From positions 1-40,241 of the forward strand of contig NZ_LKTM01000344.1 in assembly GCF_001417955.2 (NCBI RefSeq): DNA of 40,241 nucleotides, read 5' to 3'. Position 1 is the stretch's first letter; every line of letters starts with the position of its first letter. Position numbers and translations under genes: made by a program. This document shows positions 32,968 through 39,132 of the stretch, in pieces. The notes under the pieces were generated by a model that was not told the origin of the DNA, ran no database searches, and saw nothing but the letters and a program-made list of their open reading frames with translations. The stretch is from Mycobacterium gordonae (lineage in GTDB: Bacteria; Actinomycetota; Actinomycetes; Mycobacteriales; Mycobacteriaceae).

Positions 32968-33408
32968 CTACAGCTCGGTGGCGCTGCCGCCGGCCGCAGT
33001 GATCTTCTCCCGTGCGCTGCCGCTGAACTTGTGTGCGGTCAGGTCGACCTTCACAGTCAGCTTGCCGTCGCCGAGCACCTTGACCAAGCCGTTCTTGCGA
33101 ACCGCGCCCTTGGCCACCAACTCGTCGATGCCGACGGTGCCGCCCTCGGGGAACAAGCGGCTGATGTCGCCGACGTTGACCACCTGGTACTCGGTGCGGA
33201 ACCGGTTGCGGAAGCCCTTCAACTTGGGCAGCCGCATGTGGATGGGCATCTGCCCACCCTCGAAGGTCGACGGAACGTTCTTGCGAGCCTTCGTACCCTT
33301 GGTACCGCGGCCCGCGGTCTTGCCCTTGGAACCCTCACCGCGGCCGACTCGGGTACGCGCGGTCTTCGACCCGGGCGCGGGCCGCAGGTCGTGCAGCTTG
33401 ATGGTCAC
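32968..33408 (-). CDS. rplO: 50S ribosomal protein L15
   Basis: The 146-residue protein has the basic glycine-rich N-terminus with KTARTRVGRGEGSKGKTAGRGTKG-type repeats (residues 14-40) and QMPIHMRLPKLKGF. It binds 23S rRNA late in 50S assembly. ATG at 33408 overlaps the rpmD stop by 4 bp. It is the last gene of the rplN-rplO operon. Confidence 0.96.
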   Translation of the reverse strand: MTIKLHDLRPAPGSKTARTRVGRGEGSKGKTAGRGTKGTKARKNVPSTFEGGQMPIHMRLPKLKGFRNRFRTEYQVVNVGDISRLFPEGGTVGIDELVAKGAVRKNGLVKVLGDGKLTVKVDLTAHKFSGSAREKITAAGGSATEL

Positions 33409-33602
33409 TGTGTCTTCCCTTCGGGCGCCGACTCCACCTCAACCAGGTGGTTCACCACTGCGATCAACCCGCGCGTCTGCGGGTTGTCTTCGCGGATCAC
33501 CGAGTGGCGAATCTTGCGCAGACCCAGGGTGCGCAGGCTTTCGCGCTGCTTCCAGCGCGCACCGATGGTGCTGCGCACCTGGGTGATCTTCAACTGGCTC
33601 AT
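33405..33602 (-). CDS. rpmD: 50S ribosomal protein L30
   Basis: The 65-residue protein reads LKITQVRSTIGARWKQRES and LGLRKIRHSV, the L30 signature. ATG at 33602 overlaps the rpsE stop and its own stop overlaps rplO, so three genes are translationally coupled. Confidence 0.96.
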   Translation of the reverse strand: MSQLKITQVRSTIGARWKQRESLRTLGLRKIRHSVIREDNPQTRGLIAVVNHLVEVESAPEGKTQ

Positions 33603-34276
33603 TGTGCTGTTCCCTCTCGCGCTGCCGCAGCGGCCAGCGCGTCACTTTCGCGGCGGGCCTTGAGCATCCCGGCCGGGGCGACGTCCTCGATGGGCAGACC
33701 GCGGCGAGCGGCCACCTCTTCGGGACGCTGCAGCATCTTCAGCGCGGCGACGGTCGCGTGCACGACGTTGATCGCGTTGTCGCTACCCAGCGACTTGGCC
33801 AGGATGTCGTGCACGCCGGCGCATTCCAGCACCGCACGCGCCGCACCACCGGCGATCACACCGGTACCCGGACTGGCCGGGCGAAGCAGCACGACGCCGG
33901 CGGCGGCCTCGCCCTGTACCGGGTGCGTGATGGTCCCGCGGATCAACGGCACCCGGAAGAAACCCTTGCGGGCCTCCTCGACGCCTTTGGCGATCGCGGC
34001 CGGAACCTCTTTTGCCTTGCCGTAGCCGACTCCGACCATCCCGTTGCCGTCACCGACGATGACCAGAGCGGTGAAGCTGAATCGCCGACCACCCTTGACC
34101 ACCTTGGAGACACGGTTGATCGCGACGACCCGCTCCAGGTAATTGCTCTTGTCACCGTCGCGGTCGCGGTCGCGACCGCCACGGCCACCGCCGTCGCGGC
34201 GGCCCCGTCCGTCGCGCGAGTCGCGGCCGCCGTCACGGCTGTCGGGGCCCTGACCCCCAGCGGACTGTTCCGCCAT
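33599..34276 (-). CDS. rpsE: 30S ribosomal protein S5
   Basis: The 225-residue protein has the double-stranded RNA binding part (YLERVVAINRVSKVVKGGRR) and GNGMVGVGYGKAKEVPAAI, then the second domain with GTITHPVQGE and AGGAARAVLE. It takes part in mRNA unwinding and decoding accuracy. Residues about 13-43 form a low-complexity Arg/Asp/Gly tail also found, with variable length, in other mycobacteria. ATG at 34276 follows rplR by 19 bp. Confidence 0.96.
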   Translation of the reverse strand: MAEQSAGGQGPDSRDGGRDSRDGRGRRDGGGRGGRDRDRDGDKSNYLERVVAINRVSKVVKGGRRFSFTALVIVGDGNGMVGVGYGKAKEVPAAIAKGVEEARKGFFRVPLIRGTITHPVQGEAAAGVVLLRPASPGTGVIAGGAARAVLECAGVHDILAKSLGSDNAINVVHATVAALKMLQRPEEVAARRGLPIEDVAPAGMLKARRESDALAAAAAREGTAQ

Positions 34277-34295
34277 TATGCGGTCCTTCCGTTCA

Positions 34296-34697
34296 TCAGA
34301 ATTGCAATCCGTTCTCGCGGGCAGCATCGGCCAATGCCGCAATCCGTCCACCGTAGGTGTAGCCGCCGCGGTCAAAGACCACGGAGTCGACGCCGGCAGC
34401 CTTGGCCCGCTCGGCGATCAACTGTCCGACCCGCACGCTACGGGCTTTCTTGTCCCCATCCAGTCCGCGCACGTCGGATTCGATCGACGAAGCCGCGGCC
34501 ACCGTGGTCCCGTTCAGGTCATTCACCAGTTGCACGTGAATGTGCCGCGAAGACCGGTTGACCACCAGTCGGGGACGCTCCGCGGTGCCGGAGATCTTCT
34601 TGCGCAGCCGTGCGTGCCGGCGCAGCCGCGAGACCCGGCGGGTCGCGGATACGCTCTGCCCCACGGGCTTTTGCGCTTCAGCCTGTGATTGCGCCAT
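34296..34697 (-). CDS. rplR: 50S ribosomal protein L18
   Basis: A 5S rRNA-binding protein, with RLRRHARLRKKISGT, RPRLVVNRSSRHIHVQLV and VVFDRGGYTYGGRI. ATG at 34697 gives 133 residues, 11 more than the M. tuberculosis form, which begins near SVSATRR. An in-frame GTG at 34664 would restore that length but has no ribosome binding site. ATG 34697 is 2 bp after rplF and is preceded by AGG, so it is used here; the N-terminal extension AQSQAEAQKPVG is unusual. Confidence 0.94.
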   Translation of the reverse strand: MAQSQAEAQKPVGQSVSATRRVSRLRRHARLRKKISGTAERPRLVVNRSSRHIHVQLVNDLNGTTVAAASSIESDVRGLDGDKKARSVRVGQLIAERAKAAGVDSVVFDRGGYTYGGRIAALADAARENGLQF

Positions 34698-34699
34698 GA

Positions 34700-35239
34700 C
34701 TACTTACCTGTCTTTCCGACCTTGCGGCGGATCTGCTCACCCTCGTAGCGCACGCCCTTGCCCTTGTACGGGTCGGGGCGGCGCAGACGGCGGATGTTCG
34801 CCGAGATCTGGCCGACCTTCTGCTTGTCGATACCCGTGACGGTGAACTTCGTCGGGGCCTGCACGGCGAACGTGATGCCCTCAGGCGCCTCGATCACCAC
34901 CGGGTGGCTGTAACCGAGCGCGAACTCCAGGTTGCTGCCCTTGAGCTGCACGCGGTAGCCCACCCCGTAGATCTCCATCTTGGTGGTGTAGCCCTCGGTC
35001 ACACCCGTGACCAGGTTGGCCACCAGGGTGCGCGACAGCCCATGCAGCGAACGGTTCTGCCGCTCGTCGTTCGGACGGGCGACCACGATGGCGCCGTCGT
35101 CGTTGCGCGCCACCGTAATCGGTTCGGCGACAGTCAGTTCCAGGGTGCCCTTGGGTCCCTTGACCGACACGTTCTGGCCCTCGATGGTTACGTCGACTCC
35201 GGCCGGAATCGGAACCGGTTGCTTACCAATACGCGACAT
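34700..35239 (-). CDS. rplF: 50S ribosomal protein L6
   Basis: The 179-residue protein is made of two similar folds that bind 23S rRNA near the factor site. The start reads SRIGKQPVPIPAGV, followed by SVKGPKGTLEL and the C-terminal RRPDPYKGKGVRY with the L6 signature. It stands 11 bp after rpsH. Confidence 0.97.
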   Translation of the reverse strand: MSRIGKQPVPIPAGVDVTIEGQNVSVKGPKGTLELTVAEPITVARNDDGAIVVARPNDERQNRSLHGLSRTLVANLVTGVTEGYTTKMEIYGVGYRVQLKGSNLEFALGYSHPVVIEAPEGITFAVQAPTKFTVTGIDKQKVGQISANIRRLRRPDPYKGKGVRYEGEQIRRKVGKTGK

Positions 35240-35250
35240 CGTCTAACCCC

Positions 35251-35649
35251 TCACCATACGTACGCGAGGACTTCGCCGCCCACGCCTTGTCTGGCTGCCT
35301 GACGGTCGGTGAGCAGACCCGACGACGTCGAAATGATCGCGACGCCAAGGCCTCCCAGCACCCGCGGCAGGTTGGTGGACTTTGCGTAGACCCGCAAGCC
35401 GGGCTTGGACACCCGCTTCAGGCCAGCGATGCTGCGCTCGCGGCTGGGGCCGTACTTGAGCTGGACGATCAGCGACTTGCCGACCCGAGCATCCTCGGTG
35501 CGGAAGTCGGTGATGTAACCCTCGCTCTTCAGGATCTGGGCGATGTTGGCCTTGATCTTGGAGTGCGGCAGGGTCACTTCGTCGTGGTACGCCGAGTTGG
35601 CGTTGCGCAGACGTGTCAAGAAGTCCGCGATTGGGTCCGTCATCGTCAT
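35251..35649 (-). CDS. rpsH: 30S ribosomal protein S8
   Basis: The 132-residue protein starts TMTDPIADFLTRLRNA and has the C-terminal signature GGLGVAIISTSSGLLTDRQA. It binds 16S rRNA early in 30S assembly. It is 20 bp after rpsZ. Confidence 0.97.
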   Translation of the reverse strand: MTMTDPIADFLTRLRNANSAYHDEVTLPHSKIKANIAQILKSEGYITDFRTEDARVGKSLIVQLKYGPSRERSIAGLKRVSKPGLRVYAKSTNLPRVLGGLGVAIISTSSGLLTDRQAARQGVGGEVLAYVW

Positions 35650-35669
35650 GGTTTAGTCCCTGTGTCCTG

Positions 35670-35855
35670 TCACCAACTGCTCTTCTGCACGCCGGGCAAC
35701 TCGCCCGCATGCGCCATCTCGCGCAAGCAGATTCGGCAGAGCCCGAACTTGCGGAACACCGCGCGCGGACGACCGCACTTGCTGCAGCGCGTGTAGCCGC
35801 GCACCGCGAACTTCGGCTTGCGGTTGGCTTTGTTGACCAGTGCCTTCTTCGCCAT
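35670..35855 (-). CDS. rpsZ: 30S ribosomal protein S14 type Z (zinc-binding form)
   Basis: The 61-residue protein starts at ATG 35855 (M-AKKALVNKANRKPKF); a longer frame upstream is a shadow inside rplE. Zinc ligands C24-x2-C27 and C40-x2-C43 mark the C+ form. Many actinobacteria also carry a zinc-free S14 elsewhere, induced under zinc starvation, and it is not in this window. It lies 4 bp after rplE. Confidence 0.96.
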   Translation of the reverse strand: MAKKALVNKANRKPKFAVRGYTRCSKCGRPRAVFRKFGLCRICLREMAHAGELPGVQKSSW

Positions 35856-35859
35856 CTGC

Positions 35860-36423
35860 TCAGTTCTCCTTGAAGGGAAAGCCGAGGGCCCGCAACAGCG
35901 CTCGTCCTTCGTCGTCGTTCGTCGCCGAGGTGACGACGCTGATGTCCATACCGCGGACCCGGTCGATCTTGTCCACGTCGATCTCGTGGAATACCGACTG
36001 CTCGGCGAGACCGAAGGTGTAGTTGCCGACACCGTCGAACTGCTTGGGCGACAACCCGCGGAAGTCACGGATACGGGGCAGCGCGATCGAGGTGAGCCGG
36101 TCGAGGAACTCCCACATCCGGTCGCCACGCAGGGTGACCCGCGCGCCGATCGGCATGCCTTCGCGCAACTTGAACTGCGCAATGGACTTGCGCGCCTTGC
36201 GGATCTCCGGCTTCTGCCCGGTGATCAGCGACAGGTCGTTGACGGCGCCGTTGATCAGCTTGGCGTCACGGGCGGCCTCGCCGACACCCATGTTGACCAC
36301 AACCTTGGTCACCGTCGGGATCTGCATGACGTTGCCGTAGCCGAACTGCTTGTGCAGTGCGTCACGGATTTCGTTGCGGTAGCGCTCTTTCAAGCGCGGC
36401 TGCGTTTTCTCTGCAGTAGTCAT
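35860..36423 (-). CDS. rplE: 50S ribosomal protein L5
   Basis: The 187-residue 5S rRNA-binding protein has MQIPTVTKVVVNMGVGEA, ALPRIRDFRGL and HEIDVDKIDRVRGMDISV. It lies 2 bp after rplX. Confidence 0.97.
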   Translation of the reverse strand: MTTAEKTQPRLKERYRNEIRDALHKQFGYGNVMQIPTVTKVVVNMGVGEAARDAKLINGAVNDLSLITGQKPEIRKARKSIAQFKLREGMPIGARVTLRGDRMWEFLDRLTSIALPRIRDFRGLSPKQFDGVGNYTFGLAEQSVFHEIDVDKIDRVRGMDISVVTSATNDDEGRALLRALGFPFKEN

Positions 36424-36425
36424 CG

Positions 36426-36743
36426 TCAGATGTCCTTGCCGTTGCGCTTGGAGATGCGGACGCGCTTGCCGGTCTCTTCGTCCACGCGGTAGCCGATGCG
36501 GGTGGGCTTGCCGTCGGAGTCGACCACCATCACGTTGGACACGTGGATAGGCGCTTCCTGGGTGACGATGCCACCCGAGCGGGCGCCGCGCTGGTTGGTC
36601 GAGATCGCGGTGTGCTTCTTGATCCGGTTGACGCCTTCGACCAGCACCCGGTTGCGGTCCGGGTAGGCCTGAATGACCTTGCCCTTCGCCCCTTTGTCTT
36701 TGCCGGCGATGACCAGCACGGTGTCGCCTTTATGGACCTTCAC
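36426..36743 (-). CDS. rplX: 50S ribosomal protein L24
   Basis: The 105-residue assembly protein has a KOW domain (GDTVLVIAGKDKGAKGKV), then NRVLVEGVNRIKKH. It starts directly after the rplN stop with GTG at 36743, and the N-terminus reads KVHKGDTV. Confidence 0.97.
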   Translation of the reverse strand: MKVHKGDTVLVIAGKDKGAKGKVIQAYPDRNRVLVEGVNRIKKHTAISTNQRGARSGGIVTQEAPIHVSNVMVVDSDGKPTRIGYRVDEETGKRVRISKRNGKDI

Positions 36744-37112
36744 CTACAACACCTCCGGGGCGAGCGAGATGATCTTCATGAACTTCTTCTCCCGCAGTTC
36801 GCGGCCGACCGGCCCGAAGATGCGGGTACCGCGCGGGTCGTTGTCGGGCTTGATGATCACCGCGGCGTTCTCATCGAACTTGATGTAGCTGCCGTCGGGG
36901 CGCCTGCGCTCCTTGACGGTGCGCACCACGACGGCCTTCACGACGTCACCCCGTTTGACGTTGCCGCCCGGGATGGCGTCCTTGACCGTGGCGACGATGA
37001 TGTCGCCGATGCCGGCATAGCGTCGCGACGAGCCGCCGAGCACGCGGATGCACAAGATCTCCTTGGCGCCGGTGTTGTCGGCGACCTTCAGCCGCGATTC
37101 CTGCTGAATCAC
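36744..37112 (-). CDS. rplN: 50S ribosomal protein L14
   Basis: The 122-residue protein starts at GTG 37112 (M-IQQESRLKVADNTGAK), with AGGAGA a few bases upstream. GDIIVATVKDAIP and GTRIFGPVGREL mark the family. It opens the operon; the frame continues upstream but without family sequence. In the usual spc order rpsQ would precede it, but here the upstream neighbours are a small membrane protein and a DUF4436 gene, as in M. tuberculosis, where Rv0713 lies upstream. Confidence 0.97.
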   Translation of the reverse strand: MIQQESRLKVADNTGAKEILCIRVLGGSSRRYAGIGDIIVATVKDAIPGGNVKRGDVVKAVVVRTVKERRRPDGSYIKFDENAAVIIKPDNDPRGTRIFGPVGRELREKKFMKIISLAPEVL

Positions 37113-37262
37113 TCGATCTCCTGACCTGGTGGACGTGTGCGCGGCAGGCTGAAACAAGCTCAGTGAGCCTGACGTGCGCGGTCTTGAAAAACTGTTTGTC
37201 ACCGAAAGGCACGCGGGGCCGGCTTTCAAACCGCAAAGCCAGCCGAGGTCTGCCCAAGGCAA

Positions 37263-37279
37263 CCCCTAGAGTCTAGGGG
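37263..37279. promoter_or_regulatory. 17-bp palindrome upstream of rplN
   Basis: CCCCTAGA-G-TCTAGGGG is a perfect 8-1-8 dyad. It lies 151-167 bp upstream of the rplN start and 64-80 bp upstream of the small membrane gene on the other strand. It overlaps the predicted rplN -10 box. It could be an operator or a hairpin in the leader. Confidence 0.5.
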
Positions 37280-37298
37280 ACACCCAGCTCAGCACCAA
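37270..37298 (-). promoter_or_regulatory. Candidate sigma-A promoter of the rplN-rplO operon
   Basis: The minus strand has TTGGTG (37298-37293), 17 nt, and TAGACT (37275-37270), a good TANNNT. The -10 is inside the 17-bp palindrome. The leader to the rplN GTG would be about 150 nt. Confidence 0.5.
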
Positions 37299-37329
37299 AT
37301 TGTCCCGGACCGCCACCCTTGTCGGCGAG

Positions 37330-37335
37330 TACTTT
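37330..37335 (+). promoter_or_regulatory. -10 box of the small membrane protein gene, leaderless type
   Basis: TACTTT, 7 nt, then ATG at 37343. Confidence 0.45.
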
Positions 37336-37342
37336 CGGGGCT

Positions 37343-37552
37343 ATGCGGCTGCGCGGGACCTATGCGGGTTACAGCGTCGGTTGCGCATTGACCTGGGCAG
37401 TGGTCCTCATCGTCGTTGCGCTGACCTACCCCGACCGCCTGCACACCTTCCTGATCTTCGCCGGCGGCTGGTTGATCGGATGGATCTCGGCGACGATCGC
37501 CAGATCTGTTTATCCGCCCCCGAAAACCAGGAGCCGACCCCCGGCGTCCTAG
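37343..37552 (+). CDS. Small two-helix membrane protein of unknown function
   Basis: A 69-residue protein with two hydrophobic helices, about residues 9-26 (GYSVGCALTWAVVLIVVA) and 36-52 (TFLIFAGGWLIGWISAT), and a basic tail (PPPKTRSRPPAS). I do not recognise a family. ATG at 37343 is chosen over TTG 37319 because TACTTT ends 7 nt before it. It is convergent with the DUF4436 gene (4-bp overlap at the stops), and with it could form a membrane complex, though nothing shows this. Confidence 0.65.
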   Translation: MRLRGTYAGYSVGCALTWAVVLIVVALTYPDRLHTFLIFAGGWLIGWISATIARSVYPPPKTRSRPPAS

Positions 37553-38514
37553 TCCCCCTGCCGGTGCCAGGCCAGTATGTAGAGGATCAACGCGGTCGCG
37601 AGCCCGATCAGCACCCAGATCACCACCGCCTGGTCGACCCAGGAGCCGGCCGGCGGGGAACCAGGCAGGATGTTGCGCAGCGGCACCACCGCGAACAGCA
37701 TCGCGGCATACCAGGTGGAGAACGGCGGCAGGAACTTGCGCCGGCCGGTCAGCATCTGGATGGCCACGAACAGCGCCAGCGTCGGCAGGGCCACCAGCAC
37801 CAGGCAGATCCCCAGATCGAAGACGAGCGGCCCCTTCGCCCGCTTGATGGTGATGATCACGTTGTCGGGGCGGTTGGGGTCGTGGCTGTCCCGCCCGACC
37901 CGGGTTGCCGAGACGTCCCAGCCCTCCAGCACGCCGGTCACCTCCACCCGGGCCGGCTTGTACTGACGGCCGTCGCCGGTCCCGACCAACACATCGGCCT
38001 GGATGGTGTCGGTCGTGTAGGTGTCGAACGGCCAGTCGCCGGGTTCGCCGTGCGCCGGGATGGTGGTGGCCACCTGCGCCGGCGACTTGCCCATCGGGTA
38101 CTGCAGGTCACCCAGGTCGTTCTGCGGGAAGAATCGCACCGAGGTATCGGTGTTCAACACGTTCAGGCGCGGGTCGACCATCGAATCATCGGGCTTGACA
38201 AGGACTTTGACGTCCAGGCGATGTTCGACGGCGTGCAGTTGCTCGATGCGCACCAGGACCACGCTGTTGTCCGTGGTCGTCATGTCCGGCTCGGGCAGCG
38301 GCCCCGGCGAGGTGGCCAGCAGGTGGTAACCGAACAGGGACAACAGGTAGACGACGACCACGCTGAGGACGACGGAGACATCAATGATGAGGTGGCGGCG
38401 GCGACGCTGCTGAGCGGCATCCGCGGGGCTGTGCGCGGGCAGCGCGAATGTCTCGTCCAGGTCGAACTCGGGTCGAGGGCCCGCCGGTGCGGCCAGCTCC
38501 CTGTGCATTGTCAC
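37549..38514 (-). CDS. DUF4436 membrane protein (Rv0713-like)
   Basis: The 321-residue protein has an N-terminal transmembrane helix (about residues 42-66, IDVSVVLSVVVVYLLSLFG) and a C-terminal bundle of three helices (LVFDLGICLVLVALPTLALFV, YAAMLFAVVPL, VIWVLIGLATALILYI), with an extracytoplasmic beta-rich middle (about 70-220). This is the DUF4436 layout; the M. tuberculosis relative is Rv0713, also upstream of rplN. Function unknown. The start is GTG 38514 with TAATCT ending 6 nt upstream; ATG 38508 is an in-frame alternative. Confidence 0.88.
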   Translation of the reverse strand: MTMHRELAAPAGPRPEFDLDETFALPAHSPADAAQQRRRRHLIIDVSVVLSVVVVYLLSLFGYHLLATSPGPLPEPDMTTTDNSVVLVRIEQLHAVEHRLDVKVLVKPDDSMVDPRLNVLNTDTSVRFFPQNDLGDLQYPMGKSPAQVATTIPAHGEPGDWPFDTYTTDTIQADVLVGTGDGRQYKPARVEVTGVLEGWDVSATRVGRDSHDPNRPDNVIITIKRAKGPLVFDLGICLVLVALPTLALFVAIQMLTGRRKFLPPFSTWYAAMLFAVVPLRNILPGSPPAGSWVDQAVVIWVLIGLATALILYILAWHRQGD

Positions 38515-38520
38515 TGCGGC

Positions 38521-38526
38521 AGATTA
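38521..38526 (-). promoter_or_regulatory. -10 box of the DUF4436 gene, near-leaderless
   Basis: The minus strand reads TAATCT, 6 nt, then GTG at 38514. Confidence 0.4.
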
Positions 38527-39132
38527 GCAATTGATTTGTTTGCTAGCAGCTTTTGGTACGACGCGCTACGCGCCCGTAACATTGCGTGTCACCTGCGTTA
38601 ACACGGGGGTAGCGACCTCTGCTTACGGAGTCATTCCAACTTGCCCAGCGCGTCTCGAGGGGAATGTCGACAGCCGCAGTGAGCCCCGTCGTGACCGCAC
38701 CGGGCCCAACAGCTTTCGAACTACGATCCACTGCGGCGAAAAGGTTGTTTGTCGGCACCGCGCTTCTGTTTCGCGTCAACGTGTTTCTATGAAAACTCGT
38801 TGTGCTTTCCGGTGACTTCGCGCCGATCACAAATGCGCGCTGCGAACTCCATTCAGGGAACCGGCTGTTAACTGTTTCGGTGTTGCCTTCAGCGGGTTAA
38901 CGCCAGGTAGGGCGGCTGATGAGCCGTAACCAGGCTCGAGGCGAGCAGGGCGCCACCGGGACCGCTATTGGCGCCGCGCTTTTCGCGACACGACACCTTT
39001 AACGTTGCCCGTCAGCAGAATTCGGCGACCGGGTAGGCCGGCTGAAGCATGGCAATGTGACCGCAGCTGACCTAGCGACCCTTTCAGTGTCTGCCTTTGT
39101 CGTCGTGCCGTTGTTTCTGCGATCGGAGTTCC
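38527..39132. other. Intergenic region between the DUF4436 gene and PE_PGRS
   Basis: No convincing gene is seen. Short frames exist on both strands (one minus at 38543-38830) but lack family sequence and ribosome sites. The stretch 38700-38830 is less GC-rich than its surroundings. GTTAAC occurs three times (38597, 38867, 38896). The PE_PGRS promoter must lie here but could not be pinned down. Confidence 0.6.
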
